Shown: in pieces, positions 8,202 to 19,923 of the stretch
How positions within the stretch are numbered: the stretch's first letter is position 1
Layout: every line of letters begins with the position of its first letter
DNA from: Eremothecium cymbalariae DBVPG#7215
Taxonomy: Eukaryota; Ascomycota; Saccharomycetes; Saccharomycetales; Saccharomycetaceae
Reading direction: 5' to 3'
Length of the DNA stretch: 64,000 nt
Assembly: GCF_000235365.1 (NCBI RefSeq)
Contig: NC_016449.1
Span: 1-64,000, forward strand
Notes under the pieces: generated by a model
What the model was told of the DNA's origin: nothing
What the model saw: only the letters and a program-made list of their open reading frames with translations
Databases searched by the model: none
Translations under genes and position numbers: made by a program

Positions 8202-9634
8202 TTACGTAGCGTTATTCATATATTTCATTATTATTATTATTAATAATATAATTTAAATATTATTTAACGATTAATAGGTATAAATATAAAGGAATTTATT
8301 ATTTATTTCTCCTTGAACCAAAATCAGGAACATTAAGTACCTTGGTTCGTTTTATTAATAATTATAAATAATATTAGCTATAATTTGTTGCTACCGAGTG
8401 TTACAACAGTCAGTCACGTACAGTTATATTTTAAAACAATATTAACTATGATAAAATATGATATAATGAGTGACTAATTAATTATTAATAATGTACCAGC
8501 ACCTTATGGACCAGTTTTTTTACTCAGACCTTGCACATATAATTATTTTACCAGAATGATTTGATATGTTTCGATTTGTTGATAACACCCTTCCACCACG
8601 ATAACTGTTTTCGTTCTGTTCCGTTGTTTTGGGTGTGTGGGTGTGTTGACATGTCTGTTTCTAATATCTGACCGTTGTTCCGAAATGGAATGTAACTTTT
8701 ATGAATAGTGAGATACTCGGATATTATCAATATGCTCTTGAGGCACTTTGATAGTATATTGCAGAAATATAATGGCTTGGATACCCTAAATGATATAAAT
8801 ACCCTGTACTTATTTCAATTTCTGCGTAAAACTTACTATTCCAATAATAACAATATTCTGCTTACATATTAATTAACCAACCGTTGTCTATTTTGGTTGA
8901 GCTTCAAAAATACGTCCGTTGTGGAATCAAAACTCGATGAATTATTGACCACTTTTTATTCATTGAAGTGATGAGTTATATAATTAAAAGAAAGTCTTAA
9001 AGTGAGCATAAGTTTGGGCAACAGCTGCCCCAATCATGTTTTGCTTGTTTTGTGGGTCAACTAAACATGTTAATAAATAAAATACATAATTCATGACGAA
9101 AAAACTTCAAGCCTGAACATCTTATATACTCCGATTTAAAAAAAGGTAGAATCTTCAATAAAGTGTTGAGGGGAAGTTCTTTATGAATTGCACACTCATA
9201 TCAGTTCCTTTATCTTTGGGATTCTGACCCTGACACTGGTAATTAGAATTTCTAAAATTTAGAAGTAACTTTCCAATAACGGATAAAAAAATTGGGCATT
9301 TAGCGTAACATTTCTAAATTACAAACTACCCGGTTAACGACCCATTTTGTAAGTAGTTTGGTGCTTTCCCAAAGAGCTGGGTACGCTAATATCGAAAGGT
9401 CCTGGGTGGAATACATCAAATAGTGTAGTTGATTAGATGTTGCACAACCAAATGTAAAATGTTCTACTATTCAGGGTCTTTCTTATCAGTTTTAAGATCC
9501 TACACTAATTGAAAGACAAAAAATACCCCATAAATGAGAAAGTGGAATTTTAAACATGATCTTGAGTTATCGTATCAATAAGCGGAAAGCAGTCTCAGTC
9601 AAACATAAGAAATTAAAAAATAAATTGGGATCTC
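8202..9634. other. gene-free spacer between cassette and CHA1
   Basis: AT-rich sequence with no credible open frame. By analogy with HML this interval could hold a silencer and replication origin. The only motif I can support is the Rap1-like site at 8630-8646. Confidence 0.5.
8630..8646 (-). promoter_or_regulatory. Rap1-like site, candidate silencer
   Basis: On the minus strand the sequence reads ACACACCCACACACCC, which fits the Rap1 consensus (ACACCC followed by ACAC). It lies about 430 bases outside the VPS75 breakpoint, where a silencer of a silent mating cassette could sit. No ORC or Abf1 partner site was recognised. Confidence 0.4.
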
Positions 9635-10729
9635 TTAGGCAGTCAAAACCTGCTCCGTTATTAGCCCTGGAATCTCAACAGGTGAATCATCCAGTGTAAC
9701 TGGATTGTACTTTAGCTTTAGTTCTCTTAAATCAGCCAATGTAGTCGCGGACCCACCGCACGCAATTAAGATAACAATATCTTCTGAACTTAGAGGACCT
9801 AATTCTTTATGAAGAATTGCCGGATGATAACCCAGATGCAATGTTGCACCGCATGCAGGTTCAGTAACTATGTTGCTTTCATCAGTAAACCTTAAGCAAG
9901 TATCTAGCACTTCACCCTCACCAAGGACTAATGATTTAGTTTTGTATTTCTGTGCATACCTTAGAGTTTCTTTCGTTATTGTTGGGACACTTAGAGATGT
10001 AGCAACACTCAAAGCCTTCTTAAAAGTAATTAGTTTCCCTGCAATTAAAGATTTGTGTAAAACTTCGCAGCCTTCAGTTTCAACCCCAATTATGGGGATT
10101 GTGTTTGCTAGTGAATGCCTTTCGAGGCCCTCGATAATTCCATTGTATAGACCACCACCGCCAACGCTGCAAACAATCCCCTTTACTCTACTATATGGAA
10201 TGTTCTCGTTTCTCAATGACTCCAAAATTTCTTCGACGATATACGAGTGGCCATGCCAAATAAGAGGATGATTGAAAGGATGTACATATATAGGGACATT
10301 TTTCTTATCCCTAGTATTTTTGTTCGCAGCCTCTTGCATCAAATCTTTTAGGTAAGAATCTGCTTCGGCAAAATAATCACCTCTGCAAATAATAGTAGCC
10401 CCTGTGGCCATTATTTTCTCTATAATCCTTTGTCTTGTCGATGTAGGCACCACTACAGTACATGGAATACCCATTCTTTGAGAAGCTGTGGCTGCTGCTA
10501 ACCCTGCATTGCCACCAGAACTAGAAAATACATGCGGCTGCTTGGCAGGATCTCTTCGGATTTCAGATACTTTGTTGTAAATAAGGTTTCCAATCCCTCT
10601 GCTTTTAAAACTACCACTTGGTTGAAAGAACTCATACTTGACCAAAAACTGAGGGACCTTGGAAATTTGAATGTTTGGTTTACCAAATGCCCGCCGCAAC
10701 AATGGCGTCTTCACGTATAATGATGACAT
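9635..10729 (-). CDS. CHA1: catabolic L-serine/L-threonine dehydratase
   Basis: A 364-residue PLP enzyme of fold type II that deaminates serine or threonine to pyruvate or 2-oxobutyrate and ammonia; in S. cerevisiae it lets cells use these amino acids as nitrogen source and is mitochondrial. The PLP lysine is K42 in PSGSFKSRG. The substrate or phosphate loops are SSGGNAG and the glycine-rich VGGGGLYNG. ACGGSAT near the C-terminus is the usual final motif. Length is close to the 360 residues of S. cerevisiae Cha1. The ATG is at 10729. In S. cerevisiae CHA1 is the first gene beside HML, which supports calling the adjacent cassette HML-like. Confidence 0.93.
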   Translation of the reverse strand: MSSLYVKTPLLRRAFGKPNIQISKVPQFLVKYEFFQPSGSFKSRGIGNLIYNKVSEIRRDPAKQPHVFSSSGGNAGLAAATASQRMGIPCTVVVPTSTRQRIIEKIMATGATIICRGDYFAEADSYLKDLMQEAANKNTRDKKNVPIYVHPFNHPLIWHGHSYIVEEILESLRNENIPYSRVKGIVCSVGGGGLYNGIIEGLERHSLANTIPIIGVETEGCEVLHKSLIAGKLITFKKALSVATSLSVPTITKETLRYAQKYKTKSLVLGEGEVLDTCLRFTDESNIVTEPACGATLHLGYHPAILHKELGPLSSEDIVILIACGGSATTLADLRELKLKYNPVTLDDSPVEIPGLITEQVLTA

Positions 10730-11737
10730 TCTAAAGGTCCGTCTAAATTTATGTGTCTAATCTTCTTTTCTAACCGAAATAATTAAAAGATAAGTCAGAA
10801 AGATAGTGACCATAATAACACTCTGCTGCTTCTTGCTCCCCTTCCCCCCTGGGTATTTATATGCTGATTGGGAGCCACACAGAACCTTCTCTGTCCTATT
10901 GATAGTAATCATCGAATCTCAAACAAAAGGCCTATTAAATTATCCATGGACATATATGTCCTCTCCATGACTTTTCTCGGTGGAACAATACCTCCGCACG
11001 GTGAGAAACCCCCACGCGCCCGTCCCCTTTCTCTTCCCCCCATCAATCATTAGATAATGCTAAACGCTTTCCTAAAAAGCTGCAATGCCTACAGTATAAC
11101 ACGGCTAGAGCTTACCTTTCTTGCTAGCCCAACAGGTGATATAGAAGAAACTCCGTAAATTATAGAAAATGGAAAGCAAAATTCTAGTAATCTTCATTCC
11201 TGTAAAATGAAAAAAATGAAAATTAGCAAAATTAAATGCAACGTTCTTAAAACACACACTTAACGTCATGCCTCCATAGTCAAGCATCATTGCAGCTAGC
11301 TAACCATGACAAGCTAGACACATAACTCTCTGGTTCTAACTAGCTATGAGTCTGGCATGTCAAGTTTGATTGCGGGGTGACCTAAGTCGTTTTTGATGGC
11401 TGGTTCTTACAGCGTATTTAATATTGGTGCACAGAATTTTTTTTTCATATGTTCGATGAAACCCCGGCTTGCTATGTCATTTTTTCATCTTGATTCAGAC
11501 TATATGGCAGGAAGGTAAGCAACCGATAGAATCAGTAATCATTACTTAAACGACAACATTTTTTGTATGCAGTCAGTCGTTCAAGAAGTGGCAAGTCCAC
11601 TGGTATAGGATCTGACAAACAAACAGAGATTTTGTGTCCCTTTAAGTATTAAAGACACAAGGTAGTTCATTTCAAAAACTAGGATCTGAGACGTGCGGCA
11701 GCCGTAACAAGTTTTGTTAAGGCGAGAGACATATCAG
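10730..11737. other. divergent intergenic region CHA1-VAC17
   Basis: About 1 kb between divergent genes, with a C-rich patch near 10838-10853. No open frame resembles a protein. It must contain both promoters; no specific operator was recognised. Confidence 0.5.
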
Positions 11738-13129
11738 ATGATGCTTGTTTCAGAGTATGAGATTCATAGGTTACTTACTAGATGTCAAGAATCGTTGGTA
11801 GATCTTAACTTGCATATCCAGATGAGTTGGAGTTTGTTTGAACTAGCTCAGGACTGTGGAGGTTCTGAATGTAACGGTCATAATTGTGATATTTGTCGGT
11901 ATACATGTCGTTCTGCGGTTCAACAGTCATGTGGTGATCAGCGGACGGAGCAAATGAGGAGGTATCAGTCTTCTATGGCGCATTTGATGTCTTTGAGTAT
12001 TCGGGCTCAGTTTTTAATTGATAAGTTTCATAAGGGTGGATCTGGTTATCAAATAGATTTGGATACAGTGAAGAAACTTGGTAGTGAATTCGAAGATATT
12101 TCTCATAATTTGTGCTTTCTGGAGCCGAATAAAGTGTTTGATAAGAATCATACAAGGTTTCGAAGTTCGGAATATCCTGCACCTTTTCAGTTGCGACCAT
12201 TAAAGTTATTGCAGAGAATTCGCAACCCTTCAGAAAATGAATCTAAAGATAATTTGCGGATTTATGAGGGTTCCGCGCCTCAGAGAGACAACCCCTCCTT
12301 TGATCTCAATAGTAGTTTGTCGTCCCTTCATGGTTTGGTTGTTGGGGCCGATTTTTCAGTTATCAGGCAAGGTTTGATGAACTGGAATTCATTTGAGATG
12401 CATATACCTAATGTGGATGCACTTATGCCACAAAATTTGAACTTTCAGGAAAAGAGCGAGTTTTCAACCCCATTTTTTGATTCTTTGGAGTGTAATTCCG
12501 ATGATGAAACCGTAATGTCCATTTCTAGGTTGGATTTGGATACATGTTCATTTGTCAGTGCAAGCTCACAAAGCAAAAGGTTTAGCATAAGTGATTATGA
12601 TCGTATAGCATGCCGCCACGGATCTACCATAGAAGTTCTTGGAACACCACCTTTTTTCAATTTGAATCATAATATCCAGGAGTTGGCTCGGACGGCTATT
12701 GTTGGTTCTAGCTATGTGTGTTCCTTCTCCACAAGGTATAAAATGAATCATTTCAAAAAGGCAGTGACTTCTAGAGATCTCTTAACAAAATTTGTGGAAC
12801 CTGTTACCACAACTAAGCCACTTCCTGCCGCTAAAGAGAATCATCTACACTGGTGGCCAATAATAAACCTAAGTGGAATATTGACAAAATGTAAAATTCG
12901 TAATCATGGAAATCCAGTAACTTCTGAGTCATGTCCTCATGAAGAAACCTCTGAAACTGCAAATCAAATACTAAAACACACAGGTAAATCGACTTTAGAA
13001 AACCAAGCGCATATTAGATCTGAGGTTTCACAATGTTCGCTTTTTCTTGAACCCAATGGTTCCAAGTTTGTGCATCAATTTGGCGGAGAGCAGGTTGTTT
13101 GTTCGGAAATATCCTATAGCTCTCTATAA
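11738..13129 (+). CDS. VAC17: vacuole-inheritance adaptor Vac17
   Basis: A 463-residue protein with an N-terminal helical region (residues about 1-130) followed by a long low-complexity, serine-rich part. By position between CHA1 and MRC1, by orientation and by size (423 residues in S. cerevisiae) it is Vac17, the adaptor linking vacuolar Vac8 to the myosin Myo2 so that vacuole moves into the bud. The upstream in-frame extension has only a TTG, so I start at the ATG pair at 11738. A cysteine cluster at residues about 40-63 (CNGHNCDICRYTCR) is an odd detail I cannot interpret. Sequence similarity alone would not be decisive by eye; synteny carries the call. Confidence 0.72.
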   Translation: MMLVSEYEIHRLLTRCQESLVDLNLHIQMSWSLFELAQDCGGSECNGHNCDICRYTCRSAVQQSCGDQRTEQMRRYQSSMAHLMSLSIRAQFLIDKFHKGGSGYQIDLDTVKKLGSEFEDISHNLCFLEPNKVFDKNHTRFRSSEYPAPFQLRPLKLLQRIRNPSENESKDNLRIYEGSAPQRDNPSFDLNSSLSSLHGLVVGADFSVIRQGLMNWNSFEMHIPNVDALMPQNLNFQEKSEFSTPFFDSLECNSDDETVMSISRLDLDTCSFVSASSQSKRFSISDYDRIACRHGSTIEVLGTPPFFNLNHNIQELARTAIVGSSYVCSFSTRYKMNHFKKAVTSRDLLTKFVEPVTTTKPLPAAKENHLHWWPIINLSGILTKCKIRNHGNPVTSESCPHEETSETANQILKHTGKSTLENQAHIRSEVSQCSLFLEPNGSKFVHQFGGEQVVCSEISYSSL

Positions 13130-13339
13130 GAAGCTTTGAGCTCAGAGTTTGCTATTCAGCTCCTCCAAGTGTGATCCCAGTTATTATTTCACCCCAAAAA
13201 GCTGTATTATAGTTATAAGAAAAAGGTTTGTCATGCTAAGTTGGTAAGGCATGATGGATCCTATGTATGTAATCACTATTAATGTCAAAAAATATTTATG
13301 TAGTATATATAGTATATGTCTTGCTGAATAAATTTTGAG

Positions 13340-16300
13340 CTAGGCCTCAAAAGTATCAGTATTTTCCAAAAATGCTTGATGTTTTAATCTATTCTTTATT
13401 GAACGATGTGCGCTGTCCCTTGGGGATTTTGAAGAGCGTTTAGGAATGATTAATTTCCTTTTCTTTCCTAAGAATGTGATAGCTGCTCTCGAGCTACCCA
13501 AAGTTTTATACTTATTGGATATTTTGACGCTCTTGAAGCCATCCTTAAATTTATCGTTAACATCATTTCTCGAACCAAAAGTCTGCATTACAGAAGGAGC
13601 TTTAAATCCAAATTCAGCACCATCTTCATCTTCGTTAACAATAGGCTTGCCAGAATATGTGTTTAATACCTTAATTGTACTAGTTTCCTTCAGAGTATAG
13701 AGGTCTTCGACTTCGCTACTGTAAATGTCATTATCATTGTTAGGTTTCTCAACATTTATTTCTGATCGCATGTTGGTCATATTTTCATCACTAGTTAAAA
13801 AAGACAATGTCTGTTTAACAAAATGCTCGGATATTACTATCTTTTGTTTTGTATTCTGCTTCAATTCTAAAACATTTGTAGACTGGGCTGGTGGAGAATC
13901 AGGAGTACCCAAGGCTCTTTCAACAGGGATAGTAAATTCATCGACCATAGATTCAAAGAAAGGAAGCGATTTGGGGTTAGACTTCACGGAAGTATTATGT
14001 TCACTGTCTAGCATTTTCTGCTTCTGTTCATTCCATCTTTTAGCTCGGTAGCTTTGCAGGATGCCATCTTCATCTTCACTTAATTCAAGATCCAATTCAC
14101 CTCTACCTCTCTTCCGAAAACCACCAGTCTTAATATCATGCAAGATTTTATTAACCATGTTTTTATCATGTTGAAGATCTTCTGATGCTAGAATTTTACG
14201 AATTTCAACAGGATCAAATTCATTTTTGTTATAGTCATCGATCATCTTATCTAAATCCGAATCATATTCGTCAGAGGCTTCATAGTCAACACCACCAACA
14301 CCATGCCACTCATCTTCAGATTCATCTGCTTCCAATTCAACCATTTTATTCACACCTAATTTGCGCATCTCCTTTTGTTTTTGTCGTTTGATTTTCTCCT
14401 GCAACCTTAACTTGAGCATAAGTTCTTTGACAATTTTACGTTTTTCCTCCTCGCCTTCTTCTTTAGGTTCTTCCTCTTCACCAGTCTCAATTTCTCCTGA
14501 TTTTTTTAGCCTCCAATTACCATCCTTAATAGTCTCCAGAATAGATGACTCAGCTGCCAAATCTGACTTGACATCGAGTTCAGTTGTAGCTGATTTTGAA
14601 GGAGATAGCCCTTCAAATTTCTTAATCCTATAAGTCAGGTACTCATCGTTGTTTGGTAATCCGGCATTCCCAAGGTTTAGATTATCTCCATAAGCACCAA
14701 GATCGATCGTATTCTTAGGTGCTTTGCTTGTATGAAATCTATTTTCTGCTAACCGAAACTTGTGGTGATAATGGCGATTAACGATTATTTTATCTTCTTC
14801 TTCTTCTTCTTCTTCTTCTTCTTCTTCTTCTTCTTCTTCTTCTGTTACCTCATTCGCTATTTCTTGTTTTTTATTGTTAGCAGTCCATTCTATATTCTTA
14901 TTGCAAGAATTCTGGATATCAGATACATCAATGTCCGAATATTCGTCATCATCTGCTAGTAAATTTGTCTCATCAACTTCAATATCATCACTCTCCTCAC
15001 TTGTATCGCTTTCGGGGATTTCGGAATTCGCATCTCCATCACTACTTCCTGTACTACAGTTATTAATATCTTCGTACCTAAGCCGAAGTTCATTTTCCTT
15101 CTTCTTCTCCCGTAATCTTATTCTTCTGTTTCGTTTAATCTTTTGTTCCAATAAATCTTCAACTTTTTCCCTCTCCTGTTCCAACTGCTCTAACGAAATG
15201 CCCCTCTTTTCAGTAATTTCTCTCCTATGATCTAATATCTGTTTTTTATTAGCTTTTTTTAATGATATGAATAGTTGTTTAAGAGTAGGTGAATTTATAC
15301 TTTGTTCAGCGTTTTTTGAGAGGTTCATGTTTTTTGAAATTTTTGCTTTAATATTTAAAAGAGCAGCTTTCACCATTGTTGATGTTGCAAATTGGTTGCT
15401 AGCATGTTCTTCATCTGAACTGCTATCAAGAATTATATCCTGTCCTACAGTATTCTTCATTGACTGTAAAGGAAGTAATGGTGGCTTGGCCTCTTCAGCA
15501 TACGCATCCCTTGTAATAGTACCAAAATTATCTGTGAGGTTATCATAAACAGCGTTTGTATTAGAGGAAACATCAGAAGAAATATCATTCGATACTGTTT
15601 CTTTTACTCGAGTAGCCGTCGATGAATAATCGACTTCTTGTCCCGAGAGTTCGAAGTCATCTAAAAATGCCTCCTTAGTAAAAATGTGGTTCTGAAGAGC
15701 AACATAGGACGGCAAAATGTGCTCAGTAACTTTGTTATTTTCATCCTCAGCTTCTCCTAAATCGCGTTGAAATTTATGTATCGCAAGTTCTTCCTTCTTT
15801 TTATTTGATTGTGATATTACTTGGTTGGGCACAGTAGCCCGGAGTTTTTCCGATAACTTACTTTCCAGGGTATCAGCTAATGTAGATAAAGTTTGTGAAT
15901 CCGGCCCTTGTGCATTATGCAGACTGCGGCAGTCGTCATCATCAGTAATTTCTGGTATCAATTGAGTCTCAGAATATTTTCCTTCATCAAATTGTATGTT
16001 TTTTATAATTTGAGTTTGTGTGTAACCTCTATCTTCGTTGGTATTAAAATTTGGTGCAGATATTCGGGTTGCTTTAACTTTCTGCAAATTAGAGTTCGAA
16101 GATATAGATGATGAGGTGAACAGTGCCGACTTCACATCAGTAATAACTTTTTGAGTTTCCTGAAGTTGAGCAGTATGAATCCCAGAACTTGACCTTGCAT
16201 GCTGAGTATGGTTGGATGTTAATGAATTGCAGGATATTGTATCAGTCTTGGAATCTCGCAAGGAGTGATTATTACTTTCTGAAGCAAAAATGCCACCATT

Positions 16301-16696
16301 GTCTAGTTTCACTGGAAGAGGAATTGCATCAATTGTTCGATTGTGGTCCATAGTTCCTTTTGATTTGATATGTTCAAAATTAACATTGTAGGAATTAACC
16401 ATACCCTTGAAGCTATTATCAATGTTGGGATCAAAATCTTCTTCAAGAGCTTCACCATCATACAAATTTCCTACCGTCTCGCTAAGTTTTGATGATAACG
16501 TATCAAGACGATCAGGAGAACTTATAGTCCCCTCTAACCTATTTCTAACTTTATCAACAATAGCGTTGGCGAACACATTTTCGGCGTTTGAAGGTTTAAT
16601 AATAATATACCCTGCTTCTTGACTTAATTTTTCATGTTCTATTTTATAGGTAGTTTTCCTTCTTGCTTTCCCTGGTAGCAGGTTCAGCAGATCCAT
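13340..16696 (-). CDS. MRC1: S-phase checkpoint mediator Mrc1 (Claspin homologue)
   Basis: An 1118-residue acidic protein with many SQ/TQ-type motifs in its N-terminal half (QTQIIKN, SETQLIPE, DSQTLST), the phosphorylation sites of the Mec1/Tel1 kinases in this family. Highly charged helical central segments and a poly-glutamate run at about residues 620-635 follow. The Mrc1-like domain has LQEKIKRQKQKEMRKLGVN, DESEDEWHGVGG and FDPVEIRKILASED. Mrc1 travels with the replisome and passes stalled-fork signals to Rad53. The first ATG is at 16696; the frame continues upstream only through non-ATG codons. The order VAC17-MRC1-KRR1 matches S. cerevisiae. Two MCB boxes upstream suggest G1/S expression. 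Confidence 0.92.
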   Translation of the reverse strand: MDLLNLLPGKARRKTTYKIEHEKLSQEAGYIIIKPSNAENVFANAIVDKVRNRLEGTISSPDRLDTLSSKLSETVGNLYDGEALEEDFDPNIDNSFKGMVNSYNVNFEHIKSKGTMDHNRTIDAIPLPVKLDNGGIFASESNNHSLRDSKTDTISCNSLTSNHTQHARSSSGIHTAQLQETQKVITDVKSALFTSSSISSNSNLQKVKATRISAPNFNTNEDRGYTQTQIIKNIQFDEGKYSETQLIPEITDDDDCRSLHNAQGPDSQTLSTLADTLESKLSEKLRATVPNQVISQSNKKKEELAIHKFQRDLGEAEDENNKVTEHILPSYVALQNHIFTKEAFLDDFELSGQEVDYSSTATRVKETVSNDISSDVSSNTNAVYDNLTDNFGTITRDAYAEEAKPPLLPLQSMKNTVGQDIILDSSSDEEHASNQFATSTMVKAALLNIKAKISKNMNLSKNAEQSINSPTLKQLFISLKKANKKQILDHRREITEKRGISLEQLEQEREKVEDLLEQKIKRNRRIRLREKKKENELRLRYEDINNCSTGSSDGDANSEIPESDTSEESDDIEVDETNLLADDDEYSDIDVSDIQNSCNKNIEWTANNKKQEIANEVTEEEEEEEEEEEEEEEEDKIIVNRHYHHKFRLAENRFHTSKAPKNTIDLGAYGDNLNLGNAGLPNNDEYLTYRIKKFEGLSPSKSATTELDVKSDLAAESSILETIKDGNWRLKKSGEIETGEEEEPKEEGEEEKRKIVKELMLKLRLQEKIKRQKQKEMRKLGVNKMVELEADESEDEWHGVGGVDYEASDEYDSDLDKMIDDYNKNEFDPVEIRKILASEDLQHDKNMVNKILHDIKTGGFRKRGRGELDLELSEDEDGILQSYRAKRWNEQKQKMLDSEHNTSVKSNPKSLPFFESMVDEFTIPVERALGTPDSPPAQSTNVLELKQNTKQKIVISEHFVKQTLSFLTSDENMTNMRSEINVEKPNNDNDIYSSEVEDLYTLKETSTIKVLNTYSGKPIVNEDEDGAEFGFKAPSVMQTFGSRNDVNDKFKDGFKSVKISNKYKTLGSSRAAITFLGKKRKLIIPKRSSKSPRDSAHRSIKNRLKHQAFLENTDTFEA
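14799..14850. repeat. (CTT)n trinucleotide run encoding poly-Glu in MRC1
   Basis: An almost pure CTT repeat on the plus strand that reads as glutamate codons on the coding strand. Confidence 0.85.
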
Positions 16697-16779
16697 CGTA
16701 GAATAGCTAACTTGCCAACTTGTTAGTTGGTCTAAAGTAGTTATTGAATAGACGGATCGTCCTCCAAATATCCAAGACA

Positions 16780-16815
16780 ACGCGTTTTAATATTAAAAAA
16801 TCATTTAGCACGCGT
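16780..16815 (-). promoter_or_regulatory. two MCB boxes upstream of MRC1
   Basis: ACGCGT occurs at 16780-16785 and 16810-16815, 84 and 114 bases ahead of the MRC1 ATG. This is the MBF (Mbp1-Swi6) site that drives late-G1 transcription of replication genes, fitting the role of MRC1. Confidence 0.75.
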
Positions 16816-16962
16816 TACACCGCAGCCCGGTGATGACGTTGACATTATAGTCTCCGACGTAAAAGGACTGAGATGATGGCCATCTTCAAAAGCATTTATC
16901 GAACACATAATTATAAAGAATGGTTATTATACAGTTTGAGCACCTCCTAAAATATATAATAT

Positions 16963-17991
<1,029 letters not shown>

Positions 17992-18024
17992 CTAAAGCTT
18001 CAAAGTGAGGCCGCTACAAGTAAT

Positions 18025-18071
18025 CGATGAGATGATGTACTTTAAATTTAATGCTTTTTTGAAAATTTTTG
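18025..18071. promoter_or_regulatory. PAC and RRPE elements upstream of KRR1
   Basis: CGATGAGATG (PAC core, 18025-18034) and TGAAAATTTTT (RRPE, 18060-18070) lie 50-100 bases ahead of the KRR1 ATG. This is the pair that marks ribosome-biogenesis promoters in yeasts (Dot6/Tod6 and Stb3 targets). Confidence 0.7.
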
Positions 18072-18605
18072 AAAATACACCCAGACATATATAATGCATA
18101 TCCCGAACTGTGTATGCAGTGTAATGAAAGGGCTACCGCATTAATGTAACATTAGACAGCTAAAGTGTTGGCTATATTTCACCATATGAATATGTATATG
18201 GACATGTATATTCAGGTGTTGTAGCAACCCATAAATGTTGTTCTGCATAAATGTTTTTCTCCCATGAGATACATCTGATATAATTTTTTATCACATGATA
18301 ATTTACCCTTCATGCTTTATTTGCAATAATTCGGATTCTACGGGTGAATATCAAACTCACCAGTTCCCAATCAGTTTTATTTATGCATTTAAGAACCACT
18401 GAAGGTATTTAGTGCTTCTATATAGTAAACATGGAGCGCGGTAAATCGATTCAACTTTCTACAATGTATGTTTGATGCATTGCTTTTTCATGCAAAAGAC
18501 GATGACAAGACTCAAGTTTGAACAAGACGCTCGATGAAAATTGGATAACTTTACCATCTCCATTGACTTAGTTACACCATCGCTGTTGGTTTGCATAGTC
18601 CAAAT
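18072..18605. other. divergent intergenic region KRR1-ADF1
   Basis: AT-rich spacer. The only open frames here are short and overlap the ADF1 start in antisense. Nothing else recognised. Confidence 0.5.
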
Positions 18606-18911
18606 ATGCCCAAGGCTTCCAAGAAGAGTCGTAAGGCCCTGAAAGTACAAGCAAATCATGGAAGAATAAGCAAGGCAGAAAGAAGGAAAACCAAGCTTCA
18701 GATAGAGAAGTTAGACAAACAGGATTTGGTTGTTTCCCAATCTAAGGCTGTGGCGAAAAAGGCAAATAGCCCAAGTCTTTTAGAAGCCCGACTACTTGCT
18801 GCAGATCAAAAAAAGGATGCTGAAGTCAATGAAGTATTGAAGCGCCGGAAACAAGACGAAGATGATAGAATGACAGAACAACTCGAGATGATGTCGGGCT
18901 TTTCTATCTAG
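18606..18911 (+). CDS. ADF1: small basic nuclear protein Adf1
   Basis: A 101-residue basic protein starting MPKASKKSRKALK, with the conserved middle SKAERRKTKLQIEKLDK and ending EMMSGFSI (S. cerevisiae Adf1 ends EMISGFSL). In S. cerevisiae Adf1 (YCL058W-A) is a transcriptional repressor encoded antisense to FYV5. I start at the ATG at 18606, because the frame upstream only offers a TTG. It is divergent from KRR1 and followed on the other strand by MIC10, the S. cerevisiae order. The role in this organism is inferred from the orthologue. Confidence 0.88.
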   Translation: MPKASKKSRKALKVQANHGRISKAERRKTKLQIEKLDKQDLVVSQSKAVAKKANSPSLLEARLLAADQKKDAEVNEVLKRRKQDEDDRMTEQLEMMSGFSI

Positions 18912-19125
18912 TGGGAAAAAGGTAATACGCATCCCGCAAATCTTAAAAATGCACCATACAACTCACCTCATTGTAATTATTTAATGAATCCTAGTAGTGT
19001 TTTTTGATATATAAGAAAGGATAGATTAGATACAAACACATACATATTCATAAGTGCACCATGTGTGGAATTTTTATCGTTAAAAAAATGCAAGGTATAA
19101 TGGCAACGGCTGACAATAAGTCATC

Positions 19126-19374
19126 TCAAGCCTTCATAGTCCTCAAACCAGCATGAGAACGGAAAATTGCATCACCCTCTGCATAACCCCTACCCAAACC
19201 GAACCCAATACCCAACCACACTGGAAATGCACGCCTTTTGAAAAATAATACCGAAGCGAGAACACCCACACTGAACCCTAACCCAGCTTTAACCACCAAA
19301 TTAGATAGCACGACATCCCACTTGTCGTTCAAAATCGATCTAGAAGGTGCAGCAACTTCCAGTTTTTCACCCAT
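19126..19374 (-). CDS. MIC10: MICOS subunit Mic10
   Basis: An 82-residue inner-membrane protein. Two hydrophobic hairpin segments are visible: [15 protein letters not shown] and, after the charged turn [18 protein letters not shown]. The glycine motif GxGxGxG in the second (GIGFGLGRG) is the hallmark of Mic10, which oligomerises to bend cristae junctions. The N-terminal part [17 protein letters not shown] is typical of the family. The location between ADF1 and PRD1 agrees with S. cerevisiae YCL057C-A. The ATG is at 19374. Confidence 0.95.
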   Translation of the reverse strand: MGEKLEVAAPSRSILNDKWDVVLSNLVVKAGLGFSVGVLASVLFFKRRAFPVWLGIGFGLGRGYAEGDAIFRSHAGLRTMKA

Positions 19375-19923
19375 GATAAATCCGTACGTCTATATGTTGG
19401 GCTTAAACTCTAAAATGCTAGCGATTACAGAGCAGAAGTTCTTTCCTTGTTGAGTTTTATGATCGTGAAGCAATTCCGACATTTTCCAGGGGACGACGGT
19501 ATTTTAAACCCGGGTAACACAAAATCCCAGTAATGTGATTGGCTACTGCGTTTATTCAGGCAGAGCAAAGTATAGTACGTACGTAGTATGAGATATTCCA
19601 GGAATCCACCTAAGCAAGGTGCATGGGAAAAGCGCTTATCTGTAAAGATATGGCCTATCAATATGGATAGCAGGATATAGATGTCACAATTGTTTGCTAA
19701 CATAATGTGGCTGGTATCGGAAGAAGCTAACAATATTATATTAATAACTTCACCTATGCCGCATGACTAAGTGGAGCGCAATTACAAAAAATGATGTTTG
19801 CTGCGGGCATAAGAATGCGTTAGATGGTGTTCGGGTATCTAATCATATATATAAGCTCTGTATTTGTGGGAGTTGTGGGCGTAACACTGAATAAGTGTAC
19901 GGTGTCTCCGATCCCTCCTTCAA
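19375..19923. other. intergenic region MIC10-PRD1
   Basis: Divergent promoters of MIC10 and PRD1. An antisense open frame at 19425-19733 has no family resemblance and is taken as chance. Confidence 0.5.

Noticed and set aside
8670..8700. Centromere CDEIII-like TTCCGAAA at about 8678-8685
   Set aside because: The surrounding bases do not fit the CDEIII consensus, and no CDEI with an AT-rich CDEII of proper length was found.
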